A stretch of 64,000 bases of DNA from DATEGZ01 sp035519535 (GCA_035519535.1 DATIWF010000064.1:1-64000), one strand, 5' to 3'. Numbered from the stretch's first letter, positions 15,494 through 26,181 are shown. Notes: generated from the sequence alone by a model not told the origin. A program made the numbers and translations.

Positions 15494-16908
15494 ATTTCCG
15501 TCCGGACGTAGTCGAAGGCGATGGGCTTGCCTTTGATGCCGCGCGCCGGGGGCGCGATGTAGTTCGCGAACCGCCCGGGCTCGTAGATCGGCGCGTTCAT
15601 GATGCTCAGCAGGAACGCCTTGTCCTCCGCGCTGGGCAGCCACTCGCCCTTCCGGCGCGCCCACTCCTCGTCCGACAGCATGCGGCCGTGCGGGTCGAAG
15701 TGGAAGCCGGCGAACTGGCCGATGCCGCGGTTGAACTTGCGGTCCGGCAGCCGGAGGCGATCGGACATCCCGTAGCGCTCGAAGATCTTGTTCCAGCGAT
15801 CGACGCCGGCCTGGCAGTCCTCGACGTACCAATCGCGGAGGACCTCGTTCATGGCGTTGCGCATGGGAATCTCGGCCGTGACGACTGCCCCGTCGCGCAC
15901 CGTCTCGAGCTCGTAGTTCCGCTCGACGACCTTGTGGTCGTCCCACTTCGCCTCTTCGGCCCGGCCCTTGAGGCCGTTGGCGAAATAGGCAGCGGCGTTG
16001 GTCGAGATCTCGTTGCCGTGCAGGTCCAGACTGAGCGAGAACCAGAGGTTGACGTGCTTCTGAATCGTCGGCAGGTCGATGCCGCCGAGCGGCCGAATGT
16101 CCTCGGAGAAGCCGGCCTCCTTCATCAGCTGGCACGTGCGCTCGACGATGCGCGCGATGCCGGTCTCGCCGACGAACATGTGGTGCGCTTCCTCGGTCAG
16201 CATGAATCGCGTCGTCCGCGAGAGCGGGTCGAGCGAGCTCTCCGAGAGCGACAGCAGCTGGGATTTGCCGTCGCGGTCCGTGAACATCGTGAACATGAAG
16301 AAATCGAGCCACGTGTCGATCGGCTCGTTGAACGCCTCGAGGATGCGCGGCTTGTCCCGATTGCCGCTCTGCCGCGCCAGCAGCTCCTCCGCCTCATCGC
16401 GGCCGTCGCGGCCGAAGTACGAGTGCAGCAGGTACACCATGGCCCAGAGATGGCGGCCTTCCTCGACGTTCACCTGAAAGAGGTTGCGCAGATCGTACAG
16501 GCTCGGGCACCGGTGGCCGAGCCAGCGCTGCTGCTCGACGCTCGCCGGCTCGGTGTCGCCCTGCGTGACGATCAGCCGGCGCAGCTGGTTGCGGAACTCG
16601 CCGGGCACCTCGTGCCAGACCGGCTGGCCGAAGAAATCGCCGAAGCCGATGGTGCGATCGACCACCGGATCCGCGAGAAAAATGCCCCAGCGGTATTCAG
16701 GCAGCCGGACGTACTCGAAGTGCGCCCAGCCCGCCGGATCGACGCTCACGGCGGTGCGCACGTACACCTGGTGGTAATGCTGGAACCCCTGCGGGCCCAT
16801 GTCGTGCCACCACTGGATGTAGTGCGGCTGCCAATGCTCGAGCGCCCGCTGCAGGCGCTTGTTCATGTGCAGGTCGACGTTGTTGGGGATCTTCTCGGCT
16901 GAGATCAT
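15490..16908 (-). CDS. boxB: Benzoyl-CoA 2,3-epoxidase, oxygenase subunit B
   Basis: The diiron oxygenase that epoxidises benzoyl-CoA using O2 and electrons from BoxA. The 472-residue length and sequence fit BoxB throughout, from KIPNNVDLHMN at the N-terminus to PPARGIKGKPIAFDYVRTEM at the end. Metal-ligand EXXH motifs are visible: EEGRH (Glu150, His153) and EEAHH (Glu240, His243), each in a long helix. The start ATG 16906-16908 has GTGGAG upstream. The C-terminal stop overlaps the hydratase start. No boxA reductase gene is present in the window, so its electron supply must come from elsewhere. Confidence 0.97.
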   Translation of the reverse strand: MISAEKIPNNVDLHMNKRLQRALEHWQPHYIQWWHDMGPQGFQHYHQVYVRTAVSVDPAGWAHFEYVRLPEYRWGIFLADPVVDRTIGFGDFFGQPVWHEVPGEFRNQLRRLIVTQGDTEPASVEQQRWLGHRCPSLYDLRNLFQVNVEEGRHLWAMVYLLHSYFGRDGRDEAEELLARQSGNRDKPRILEAFNEPIDTWLDFFMFTMFTDRDGKSQLLSLSESSLDPLSRTTRFMLTEEAHHMFVGETGIARIVERTCQLMKEAGFSEDIRPLGGIDLPTIQKHVNLWFSLSLDLHGNEISTNAAAYFANGLKGRAEEAKWDDHKVVERNYELETVRDGAVVTAEIPMRNAMNEVLRDWYVEDCQAGVDRWNKIFERYGMSDRLRLPDRKFNRGIGQFAGFHFDPHGRMLSDEEWARRKGEWLPSAEDKAFLLSIMNAPIYEPGRFANYIAPPARGIKGKPIAFDYVRTEM

Positions 16909-16917
16909 CGCGGCTCC

Positions 16918-16965
16918 ACTTCCCGGCGTCCCGACTTCCCGACGTCCCGACTTCTTGACTTTCCG
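16918..16965. repeat. Three 16-bp tandem repeats between boxC and boxB
   Basis: ACTTCCCGGCGTCCCG, ACTTCCCGACGTCCCG and ACTTCTTGACTTTCCG follow each other at 16918, 16934 and 16950, filling nearly the whole 59-bp boxC-boxB gap. The word resembles the one at 56266-56307. Confidence 0.8.
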
Positions 16966-16967
16966 GT

Positions 16968-18632
<1,665 letters not shown>

Positions 18633-18639
18633 AGGGTAC

Positions 18640-18672
18640 TGACAGCCTACCGGTGGCTTCCAGATCTGTCAA
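18640..18672 (-). promoter_or_regulatory. Candidate boxC promoter and overlapping dyad
   Basis: On the minus strand TTGACA (18672-18667) is followed 17 bp later by TAGGCT (18649-18644). The dyad TGACAG (18640-18645) / CTGTCA (18666-18671) brackets the same stretch and would place a bound protein over the -35. Transcription would start only a few bases before the boxC ATG. Confidence 0.45.
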
Positions 18673-18677
18673 GGCAC

Positions 18678-18716
18678 TATAATGCGAAGAGTGGAGATTG
18701 ACATGCGATATAATGC
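18678..18716 (+). promoter_or_regulatory. TATAATGC direct repeat in the boxR-boxC control region
   Basis: The octamer TATAATGC occurs at 18678-18685 and again at 18709-18716, 31 bp (about three helical turns) apart. The first copy can serve as the -10 of boxR; the second lies across the first codons. The spacing suggests a cooperative operator, perhaps for BoxR itself. GGAG at 18693-18696 is the boxR ribosome-binding site. Confidence 0.4.
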
Positions 18717-19506
18717 CACAGCCGCCGCCACCCCGCCCGCTCCCGTCCTCGTCGCCCTCAGTCAACGTTCTCGCGCCCTCCGCCAGCAGCAAGGCTTGAC
18801 GCTGCGGCGCCTGGCCGATCGCTCCGGCCTGTCGCTGCGCTTCCTCATGGACGTCGAGGCAGGCCGCGGCAACATCTCCGTCCGGCGGCTTGCCGACCTG
18901 GCGACCGCGCTCCAGACGACGGCCGCCGATCTCGTCACGGCCCACACCGAGGATCCCGCCCCGCGCGTGATCGCGCTGCTTGGGCTGCGCGGCGCGGGCA
19001 AGACGACGATCGGGCGCCGCCTGGCGCGGCGTCTGAAGATGCGCTTCGTCGAGCTCGACCGCCAGATCGAGACGCGCGCCGGCCTGACCCTGGCCGAGAT
19101 CTTCTCGCTCCACGGCGAGGAGTACTACCGGCGCCTCGAACGCGAAGCCCTGGTCGATCTCCTCGCGCTTCAGCAGAGGCTTGTCATCACGGTCGGCGGC
19201 GGCCTGGTCACCGCTCCCGACACCTATGCCCTGCTGCTCAGGCAAACGACCACGGTCTGGCTCAAAGCCCGTCCCGAGGACTATTGGAACCGGGTCATCC
19301 GCCAGGGAGATCGGCGGCCCGTCGAGCAGCATCCTCAGGCACGGGAGGCCCTTCGCCAGCTCGTCGCGCGCCGTGAGCCGCTGTACGCAAAGGCGGAATT
19401 GACCATAGACACCTCCAGTCTGGCACCCGCCCAGGCCGTCGACCGGCTCGTGAAGCAGCTCGAGGTGCCGCAACCCATGCCGACGGCCGTGGCGGCACGC
19501 GCCTAG
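18703..19506 (+). CDS. boxR: Benzoyl-CoA-responsive regulator BoxR/BzdR (HTH plus shikimate kinase-like domain)
   Basis: A 267-residue fusion typical of BzdR/BoxR. An XRE helix-turn-helix is at about 20-80 (LRRLADRSGLSLRFLMDVEAG), followed after a short linker by a shikimate-kinase-like domain with P-loop GLRGAGKTTIGRR (94-106), ELDRQIE and VGGG. In studied homologues the DNA-binding half represses box/bzd promoters and the kinase-like half binds benzoyl-CoA, which releases repression. I use ATG 18703 with GGAG six bases upstream; the earlier ATG 18682 would overlap the putative -10. It is divergent from boxC, exactly where the regulator is expected. Confidence 0.94.
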   Translation: MRYNATAAATPPAPVLVALSQRSRALRQQQGLTLRRLADRSGLSLRFLMDVEAGRGNISVRRLADLATALQTTAADLVTAHTEDPAPRVIALLGLRGAGKTTIGRRLARRLKMRFVELDRQIETRAGLTLAEIFSLHGEEYYRRLEREALVDLLALQQRLVITVGGGLVTAPDTYALLLRQTTTVWLKARPEDYWNRVIRQGDRRPVEQHPQAREALRQLVARREPLYAKAELTIDTSSLAPAQAVDRLVKQLEVPQPMPTAVAARA

Positions 19507-19611
19507 CCGAACGCCCGTCGCTCTCCTATTTGTTGTAGGATTTAGCCCGCTTCCGGTGGGCGGATTGCCCGAATCCGTCCGCCCTCGTTCCCGTTCCTCA
19601 GGAGACGACGT

Positions 19612-22600
19612 ATGCGCAAGCTGTCTTCCCGGTTTTCCATCTGGGCGGTTCTCGGCGGCCTCGCGGCCCTTTCATCACTCATCGTCGTTGACCTCGCCGC
19701 TCAAGGTCGGGGTGGTGGCCCGCCGCCGCGGCCGGCGTTCAATCAGCCGGACGATCCGATGCTGCGCGGCTTCCACTGGCGTTCGATCGGTCCGGTCGGC
19801 CAGGGCGCGCGCATCGACGACTTCGCCGTCGATGAGAAGAACCCGTCCACGTTCTACATCGGCTACGCCGTGAGCGGCGTGTGGAAGACGGTCAACAACG
19901 GCACGACGTTCGAGCCGATCTTCGAGACGTATGGCGTGGCGTCGATTGGCGACCTCGCGCTGGCGCCCTCCGATCCGAACGTCCTGTATGTCGGCACGGG
20001 CGAATCGAACAACCGACAGACGACGACGTTCGGCAACGGGCTGTGGAAGAGCACGGACGCGGGCAAGACGTTCACGAACATCGGGCTCACGGATTCGCAG
20101 GCGATCTCCCGGATCATCGTCCACCCGAAGAACCCGGACATCGTCTGGGTCGCCGTTGGCGGACACCTGTTCGGCCCGAACCCCGAGCGCGGCGTGTTCA
20201 TGACGACGGACGGCGGCAAGACGTGGAACAAGACGCTGTTCCTCAACGACGACACGGGCGCGACGGAGCTGATCATCGATCCGGCCAACCCGATGATCCT
20301 CTGGGCGGCGATGTACGAGCGGCGCCGCGCCGCGTGGGGCTTCGTCGGCGGCGGCCCGGGCAGCGGGATCTATCAGAGCGTGGACGGCGGCAAGACGTGG
20401 AAGAAGCAGACGGGCAACGGCCTGCCGAGCGGCACGATGGGCCGCGTCGCGCTCGACATCTGCAAGACGAATCCGAACGTGATCTACGCGCAGATTGAAG
20501 TCGCGCAGGACAAGGAAGCCGCGGGCGCGACGCCGGCCCCGGCGGCGGCGCCAGCCGGTGGCGGCGGTGGACGCGGGGGACGCGGCGGCGGACGCGCGGG
20601 TGGCGCGGCCGGCGGCGCAGCGGCCGGCGGCGCAGCGGCCGGCGGCGCGCCAGCGGGCGCCCAGGGCGGCGCGGCGGGCGGAGGCGGAGGTGGCGGCGGC
20701 CGCGGTCAGGCCGGTCCGCCCAATCCGCAGAGCGACGGCGTGTGGAAATCGATCGACCACGGCAAGACGTGGCAGTTCATGTCGAACCAGAACGCCCGGC
20801 CGATGTACTTCAGCCAGATCCGCGTCGATCCGAACGATGCGAACATCGTCTACACCGGCGGCGTGTCGGCGTACAAGTCGATCGACGGCGGCAAGACCTG
20901 GGCCGACCTCAACGGCAAGGGCCACGTCGACAATCATGCGATCTGGATCGATCCCCTGAACAGCAAGCACGTGATGTACGGCGACGACGGCGGCCTCGAC
21001 GTCTCGTGGGACGGCGGCGAGACGTGGGAATCTCCGCGCCTGACCGGCACCGGCCTCGCCTATCACGCGTCGGCGAGCCTCGGGCATCCGTACATGGTGT
21101 GCGTCGGCCTGCAGGACAACGGATCGTGGTGCGGCCCGAGCTCCACGCGCACGGGCGGGATCCACATGTGGGATTGGATGAGCGTCGGCGGCGGCGACGG
21201 CTTCCAGAATCAGATCGATCAGAGCGACGGCCGTATCTTCTACACGGAATCGCAGAACGCCGGCATTCAGCGCTACAACCTCGGCACCGGGGAGACGCAG
21301 AGCATCAAGCCGCGCGGCGGTGGCGGGGGTCGCGGCGGCGGCGGTGGCGGCGGCGGACGCGGCGGCGGTGCGGGAGCGGCCGGCGCCGCCGGTGCGGGAG
21401 CGGCCGCGGCGGGCGCCGAAGCCACGCCCCCGGCGGCGCAATTCGCGGGCGGCGGTGGATTCGGCGGCGGCGCGCCCAACGTCATTCCGGAACCGCCACC
21501 CAACACCGTCATGCAGTTCAACTGGAACTCGCCGATCCGGCTCTCGCCGCACAGCACGACGACGGTCATGCTGGGCGGGCACCAGCTGTTCATCTCGCGC
21601 AATCGGGGCGAGACATGGACCATGAGCGCCGAGATGGGCAAGAACGTCGACCTCAATCAGCGGAGCATGCTCGGCCAGTCGTACGCGTTGCCCAACTGCG
21701 GCCGCGGCGCGGGCCCGGGCCAGCCGTGCATCCTGTCCAAGCACGACGGCTACGTCCAGAACGAGTTCGGCACGGCCACCGAGATCGCCGAGTCCCCGGT
21801 GATTCCGGGCATCCTCTGGGTGGGCACCGATGACGGCAACGTGAACCTGAGTCGCGATGGCGGGCACACCTGGACGGAAGTCGGCAAGAACATCCCGGGC
21901 GTCAACCATGAGTACTACGTCTCCGGCCTCGAAGCGTCGTGGTTCGACGCGGGCACGGCGTACGTCGCGCTCGACGGCCACCGCAACGACGACCTGAAGC
22001 CGTACGTGTTCAAGACGACGGACTACGGCGCCACGTGGAAGTCCGTGTCGGGCAATCTGCCGAGGGGCAACGTCAACTCGATTCGTCAGGACCCGGTCAA
22101 CCGCAACCTGCTCTTCGCGCCGACCGAGTTCGGCTTCTATATCTCGCTCAACGACGGCCAGTCGTGGAGCCAGTTCATGCCGAACCTGCCCTACGGCCGC
22201 ATGGATGAAGTGATGGTGCATCCGCGCGAGCACGACCTGATCCTGGCGAGCCACGGCTTCAGCGTGTGGATCATGGACGACATCACGGCGCTCGAGCAGA
22301 TGCCGGCCACGCAGACGGAGGACGCGAAGCTCTTCAAGCCGCGCGACGCCGTGGCGTGGAAGAACGACATCGCGCACCGCACGGAAGTGCCGGGCGACAA
22401 GTTCTGGGAGGGCGAAGTCGCGCCGCGCGGCACGGCGATCGCCTATCTGCTCAAGTCACCGGCGAGCGACGTGAAGGTCGCCATCACCGACACGGCCACG
22501 GGACAGGAAATCTTCTCGTGCATGGGCGACAAGAACCAGGGCCTCAACCGCTTCCAGTGGGCGCTCACCCGTGACGAGGGCCCGGGCGCGGGCGGTGGTG

Positions 22601-22851
22601 GCGGGCGCGGCGGGCGCGGCGGCGGTGGCGCAGGTGGCGGCCAGGCCGCAGCACCGGCCACCCCCGGGACGACGATGTGCAGCGCGATGGCCGGCGGCGG
22701 CCGCGGCTTCGGCGGTGGTGGCGGCGGGCGCGGCGGCGGCGCCGGCGGCGTCCGTCCGGGCGTCTATCGCGTCACGCTCTCGGTCAATGGACGCGAAGCG
22801 GGATCCGAGACGTTCAGCGTGCTCGAAGACGTCTGGCTGAACGAGAAATAG
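19612..22851 (+). CDS. Secreted sortilin/VPS10-type BNR propeller protein with Gly-rich insertions
   Basis: A 1079-residue exported protein. The signal peptide is over ~1-30 (ending DLAAQ). Repeated BNR/Asp-box motifs follow (SVDGGKTW, STDAGKTF, SIDGGKTW, SRDGGHTW, TTDYGATW) spaced 40-60 residues, as in VPS10/sortilin-type and exo-alpha-sialidase-like propellers; the family is usually annotated as a glycosyl hydrolase without a proven substrate. Three low-complexity Gly/Arg/Ala inserts of ~45-70 residues break the propeller near residues 305-370, 565-625 and 985-1055. They are probably surface loops. ATG 19612 has AGGAGA upstream. A perfect terminator hairpin follows. Confidence 0.88.
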   Translation: MRKLSSRFSIWAVLGGLAALSSLIVVDLAAQGRGGGPPPRPAFNQPDDPMLRGFHWRSIGPVGQGARIDDFAVDEKNPSTFYIGYAVSGVWKTVNNGTTFEPIFETYGVASIGDLALAPSDPNVLYVGTGESNNRQTTTFGNGLWKSTDAGKTFTNIGLTDSQAISRIIVHPKNPDIVWVAVGGHLFGPNPERGVFMTTDGGKTWNKTLFLNDDTGATELIIDPANPMILWAAMYERRRAAWGFVGGGPGSGIYQSVDGGKTWKKQTGNGLPSGTMGRVALDICKTNPNVIYAQIEVAQDKEAAGATPAPAAAPAGGGGGRGGRGGGRAGGAAGGAAAGGAAAGGAPAGAQGGAAGGGGGGGGRGQAGPPNPQSDGVWKSIDHGKTWQFMSNQNARPMYFSQIRVDPNDANIVYTGGVSAYKSIDGGKTWADLNGKGHVDNHAIWIDPLNSKHVMYGDDGGLDVSWDGGETWESPRLTGTGLAYHASASLGHPYMVCVGLQDNGSWCGPSSTRTGGIHMWDWMSVGGGDGFQNQIDQSDGRIFYTESQNAGIQRYNLGTGETQSIKPRGGGGGRGGGGGGGGRGGGAGAAGAAGAGAAAAGAEATPPAAQFAGGGGFGGGAPNVIPEPPPNTVMQFNWNSPIRLSPHSTTTVMLGGHQLFISRNRGETWTMSAEMGKNVDLNQRSMLGQSYALPNCGRGAGPGQPCILSKHDGYVQNEFGTATEIAESPVIPGILWVGTDDGNVNLSRDGGHTWTEVGKNIPGVNHEYYVSGLEASWFDAGTAYVALDGHRNDDLKPYVFKTTDYGATWKSVSGNLPRGNVNSIRQDPVNRNLLFAPTEFGFYISLNDGQSWSQFMPNLPYGRMDEVMVHPREHDLILASHGFSVWIMDDITALEQMPATQTEDAKLFKPRDAVAWKNDIAHRTEVPGDKFWEGEVAPRGTAIAYLLKSPASDVKVAITDTATGQEIFSCMGDKNQGLNRFQWALTRDEGPGAGGGGGRGGRGGGGAGGGQAAAPATPGTTMCSAMAGGGRGFGGGGGGRGGGAGGVRPGVYRVTLSVNGREAGSETFSVLEDVWLNEK

Positions 22852-22893
22852 CGCGAGCGTTCCCCGGGGGTTCCGGGTTCGCGGCTGACGACG

Positions 22894-22933
22894 AGAGCGG
22901 CGCGAGGGTCACATCCCGCGCCGCTCTTGTTGT
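22894..22933 (+). terminator. Strong hairpin terminator after the BNR protein gene
   Basis: Perfect 11-bp stem AGAGCGGCGCG (22894-22904) / CGCGCCGCTCT (22917-22927), 12-base loop, followed by TGTTGTC. The facing gene ends at 22935, so it may also terminate the opposite strand. Confidence 0.8.
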
Positions 22934-22934
22934 C

Positions 22935-23639
22935 TCACTCCGCCGTTTCGCCGGGCTTCAACTCCAGCACTTCAATCGACGTTCCGGCGAGCTCCGCCTT
23001 GAGCGCCGCTGGCGTGCCCGTCAGCAGCGGAAACGTGCCCCAGTGCATGGGCACGACCTGCTTCACGCCGAGCCAGCGCGCCGCGATCGCGGCTTGCGAC
23101 GGCCCCATCGTGTAGTGGTCGCCGATTGGAAGGAATGCGATCTGCGGATGATGGAGCTCGCCGATCATCCTCATGTCCCCGAAGAGCCCCGTGTCGCCCG
23201 CGAAGTAGATTGTCGGCATACCGGCCGCGCGCAGCACGTAGCCCGTCGCGCCCCCCGTATACACGACCTTGCCGTCGTCCATGATCGATCCTGAGTGCAT
23301 CGCCTGCGTCATGGTGATGCTCACGCCGGCGACGTCCTGCGTGCCGCCGATGCCCATGTCGCGCACGTTCTGGAGCCCCTTGCCGGTGAAGAACAGCCCG
23401 AGCTCGAAGACGCAGACGACGGGGGCGTTCGTCGCGCGGGCGACGGGAATGACATCACCGGTGTGATCGCTGTGACCGTGCGAGACCAGGATCAGATCGA
23501 GCGGCTTCAGCGCCTCGGGCTTCGCCCAGGCCGGCGGGCAGTTCGGGTTGCCGAGCCAGGGATCGGTGACGAGGCGCTTGCCGTTCGGGAGAACGACGTG
23601 GAACGTGGAGTGGCCGAGCCAGGTGATGGACAACGACAT
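22935..23639 (-). CDS. UPF0173-type metal-dependent hydrolase (metallo-beta-lactamase fold)
   Basis: A 234-residue cytosolic beta-lactamase-fold hydrolase. The zinc motif is SHGHSDHTGDV, and further metal ligands lie in YFAGDTGLFGD and at the end (VVPMHWGTF). The GHSTFHVV start and this order match the UPF0173 group (YtkL/UlaG-like); the substrate is unknown. The open frame extends about 22 codons upstream, but those codons are translated repeat (IDSAMLFDYPISD), so I start at ATG 23637-23639; ATG 23643-23645 is possible. No Shine-Dalgarno is present, because the repeat array reaches the start. Confidence 0.87.
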   Translation of the reverse strand: MSLSITWLGHSTFHVVLPNGKRLVTDPWLGNPNCPPAWAKPEALKPLDLILVSHGHSDHTGDVIPVARATNAPVVCVFELGLFFTGKGLQNVRDMGIGGTQDVAGVSITMTQAMHSGSIMDDGKVVYTGGATGYVLRAAGMPTIYFAGDTGLFGDMRMIGELHHPQIAFLPIGDHYTMGPSQAAIAARWLGVKQVVPMHWGTFPLLTGTPAALKAELAGTSIEVLELKPGETAE

Positions 23640-23842
23640 GGGCATCGACAATCGCAAATCGGAAATCGGGTAATCGAAGAGCATCGCTGAATCGATCAGC
23701 GACATCGATCATCGCTGATCGATATCGATCATCGGTGAGAGGTCATCGATATCGATGACCGCTCGTCGATGGCCATCATCGATCGCCGATGGCTGTGCGA
23801 TTGCCAATCGTCGATCGCCGATTACCGATAATATATATCGAG
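23640..23842. repeat. ATCGAT/GATC word array between two divergent genes
   Basis: A 203-base divergent gap almost completely made of ATCGAT, CGATCG and GATCATCG words, with local palindromes such as TCATCGATATCGATGA (about 23743-23758). No promoter of normal form is recognisable except an AT-rich GATAATATATAT at its right edge, just before lipA. Confidence 0.85.
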
Positions 23843-24769
23843 ATGTCCGGCATCGCGCCCCTGCAGTTCATCCGCGGCCGCAAGGTGAAGGACAGCGTGC
23901 TGTCGCGCGAGCGGAAGCCCGAGTGGCTGAAAGTCCGCGCGCCCGGCTCGCCGAATTACCTGCGGCTGAAGGATCTCATGCGCGGGCTGAAGCTGCACAC
24001 CGTCTGCGAGGAGGCGCACTGCCCGAACATCGGAGAGTGCTGGCACCACGGCACGGCGACGTTCATGATCATGGGCGACGTCTGCACGCGGGCGTGCGGG
24101 TACTGCAACGTGATCCACGGCGCGCCGGGCGCGCTCGACCCCGACGAGCCCGACAACCTCGCGCGCGCCGTCGAGGCGCTCGCCCTCGACTACGTCGTCG
24201 TGACGTCGGTCGATCGCGACGACCTGGCGGACTTCGGCGCCGGCGCGTTCGCGGCGACCGTGCGGGCCATCAAGGGCCGGCGGCCCGAGTGCCGCGTCGA
24301 GGTCCTGATTCCCGATTTCCAGGGGCATGAGGCGCCGCTGCGGACGGTGCTCGAAGCGCGGCCGGACGTCCTCAACCACAACACCGAGACCGTGCCGCGG
24401 CTCTATCGCATCGCGCGGCCAGGCGGGCGCTATCCACGGGCGATTGAGCTGCTCGACCGTGCGCGCCGCTGGGCGCCCGGCATCCCGACCAAGACCGGCG
24501 TGATGGTGGGGCTCGGCGAGACCCGGGACGAGCTGGTCGATGTCTTCCGCGATCTTCGGCGAGTGGACTGTCAGATCCTCACCGTCGGCCAGTACCTGCG
24601 GCCGTCCCTCGCCCATCTCCCAATGGAGCGCTACTACACGCCCGACGAATTCTACGAGCTCAAGCGCATCGCGCTCGACCTGGGCTTCGGTCACGTCGAA
24701 TCCGGCCCGCTCGTGCGGTCGTCGTATCACGCGCACGAGCAGACTGAACAATACCTCCATCGCGGCTGA
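23843..24769 (+). CDS. lipA: Lipoyl synthase (radical SAM)
   Basis: Inserts the two sulfurs of lipoate into octanoyl-lipoyl domains. A 308-residue protein with both LipA cluster motifs: the auxiliary cluster Cys55/60/66 in CEEAHCPNIGEC, and the radical-SAM cluster Cys81/85/88 in CTRACGYC. NHNTETVPRLY, GVMVGLGE and the terminal RSSYHAHEQ (SSY serine ligand) are also family features. ATG 23843 is chosen since it gives the family N-terminus; upstream codons in frame are repeat. The start lies against the array and lacks a Shine-Dalgarno. The lipoylated pyruvate dehydrogenase E2 encoded at 39948-41303 is an obvious client. Confidence 0.97.
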   Translation: MSGIAPLQFIRGRKVKDSVLSRERKPEWLKVRAPGSPNYLRLKDLMRGLKLHTVCEEAHCPNIGECWHHGTATFMIMGDVCTRACGYCNVIHGAPGALDPDEPDNLARAVEALALDYVVVTSVDRDDLADFGAGAFAATVRAIKGRRPECRVEVLIPDFQGHEAPLRTVLEARPDVLNHNTETVPRLYRIARPGGRYPRAIELLDRARRWAPGIPTKTGVMVGLGETRDELVDVFRDLRRVDCQILTVGQYLRPSLAHLPMERYYTPDEFYELKRIALDLGFGHVESGPLVRSSYHAHEQTEQYLHRG

Positions 24770-24962
24770 TCGGCGTTCTCCGGGAGGGCCTCCGAGGTCG
24801 CTGGGCGGTCGCCGCACCTCGGGAACCCCGCCCGACGCTTCTGTGTCTGATGTTCCATGCTCGCTTGATCGACCGTTCTTCTTCGATTGGCCACTCGAGG
24901 ACCGTGCTCATCGAAGACAATGAGGAGGACGCGCCAAGGCCGAGCGTCCTGAGTCTCAACTG

Positions 24963-25676
24963 ATGTCCGACCTGGCGGCCGTCCGCGAAGCGATCATCTC
25001 CTGCGATCGCTGTCCTCGATTGCGCCGCTACTGCGAGCGGATCGCGCGCGAGAAGCGCGCGGCGTTTCGGCACGAGGTGTATTGGGCGAAGCCCGTGCCG
25101 GGCTTCGGCGATCCGCAGGCACGCATGGCGCTGGTGGGCCTGGCGCCCGCCGCGCACGGCGCCAATCGAACGGGCCGAAATTTCACCGGCGACGGCGCAG
25201 GCGGATCCGGCGATTTCCTCATGACCGCGCTCCACGCCAACGGCCTCGCGAATCAACCGACGTCACGCCGCGCCGACGACGGCCTCACGCTGCACGATGC
25301 GTGGATCATGGCGGCGGTGCGCTGCGCCCCGCCGGCCAACAAGCCCACGCCACGGGAGATCGCCGCCTGCCATCCACATCTGCGCGCCGAGATCGACGCG
25401 CTGCCCAACGTCCGCGTCCTCGTCGCGCTGGGCCGCGTCGCGTACGATGCGTGCTGGCGGATCGTCGCCGAACGCCATGAAACGCGGCTGCGCGGCGAGG
25501 GCCGCTGGCCGCGCAAGCGTCCGCCGTTCGAGCACGGCGGCGTCTACCACGTGCCGGGCGGGCCGACGATCGTGGCCGCGTACCACCCGAGCCGCCAGAA
25601 CACGCACACCGGACGGCTCACGCCGGCCATGCTCCGTCGCGCATTCGCACTCGCAGTGCGCGAGCTCAAGACCTAG
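24963..25676 (+). CDS. Uracil-DNA glycosylase family 5 (UDGb)
   Basis: A 237-residue DNA repair enzyme that removes uracil and other deaminated bases. Iron-sulfur cysteines begin at Cys14 and Cys17 (ISCDRCPRLRRYC). The active-site loop is GLAPAAHGANRTGRNFTGDGAG, and the DNA-intercalation motif is HPSRQNTHTGRLT; these fit family 5, which has Ala or Gly rather than the catalytic Asp of family 4. The stop TAG at 25674-25676 overlaps the facing gene's stop inside the palindrome CTAG. The 193-bp gap upstream holds nothing I recognise. Confidence 0.93.
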   Translation: MSDLAAVREAIISCDRCPRLRRYCERIAREKRAAFRHEVYWAKPVPGFGDPQARMALVGLAPAAHGANRTGRNFTGDGAGGSGDFLMTALHANGLANQPTSRRADDGLTLHDAWIMAAVRCAPPANKPTPREIAACHPHLRAEIDALPNVRVLVALGRVAYDACWRIVAERHETRLRGEGRWPRKRPPFEHGGVYHVPGGPTIVAAYHPSRQNTHTGRLTPAMLRRAFALAVRELKT

Positions 25677-26179
25677 GACCGCGCCAGTCGCCTTTCCAGG
25701 TCCTCGAGGTACCCATCGATCGACACGTACGGCGAGAAGAACACCTTCTGCATGAATCGGAAGATCGGATTGTAGACCTCGCCCTCTTCGGTGATCGTGA
25801 CCGTCGTCCCGGTCCCTGCGGCCTGCAGTTCGTACGTCCACGAACCGCCGTACGGGAGGGATCGATCGTCGATCCGCATGACCAGTCGCGCCGGCGGCTC
25901 GAACGTCTCGACGCGATACGGCACGACGCCCTGTCGGCTGCGTTCACGGACGACACGTCCGCGTCCGTCGTCTGGGACGACGTCAACGTGCGTGATCCCC
26001 CGCCGCCATTCCGGCCCGCGGACGAAGTCCGTGATGACACCGAACACGACGCCAGGCGGCGCGGCGAGCGTTGCCGTCCGCGATGCGCGATGGCCTTTCG
26101 GCAGCATCATCCCGACGATCGCCACGAGCCCGACCAGCCCGCCGACGGCCACGACAACGACGAGCGACCACTTGAGCAT
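25673..26179 (-). CDS. SRPBCC (START-like) family membrane-anchored protein
   Basis: A 168-residue protein with an N-terminal membrane anchor (LKWSLVVVVAVGGLVGLVAIVGMML), then a SRPBCC hydrophobic-ligand fold: APPGVVFGVITDFVRGPEWRRG, FEPPARLVMRI, GGSWTYELQAAGTGTTVTITEEGEV. Ligand unknown. The start ATG 26177-26179 is two bases after the stop of the MarR regulator gene, so both are one transcription unit, and the regulator probably controls this gene. Confidence 0.8.
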   Translation of the reverse strand: MLKWSLVVVVAVGGLVGLVAIVGMMLPKGHRASRTATLAAPPGVVFGVITDFVRGPEWRRGITHVDVVPDDGRGRVVRERSRQGVVPYRVETFEPPARLVMRIDDRSLPYGGSWTYELQAAGTGTTVTITEEGEVYNPIFRFMQKVFFSPYVSIDGYLEDLERRLARS

Positions 26180-26181
26180 GG

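Noticed and set aside
14699..16312. A 537-residue hydratase fusion
   Set aside because: The N-terminal half is out-of-frame boxB sequence; the GTGA overlap gives the normal 264-residue enzyme.
19675..22377. 900-residue open frame opposite the BNR protein gene
   Set aside because: Composition is Arg/His/Val-rich with no domain, and it mirrors the codon pattern of the real gene.
24770..24962. A small gene or RNA between lipA and the uracil-DNA glycosylase gene
   Set aside because: No start with ribosome-binding site, no conserved motif and no convincing stem-loop could be found.
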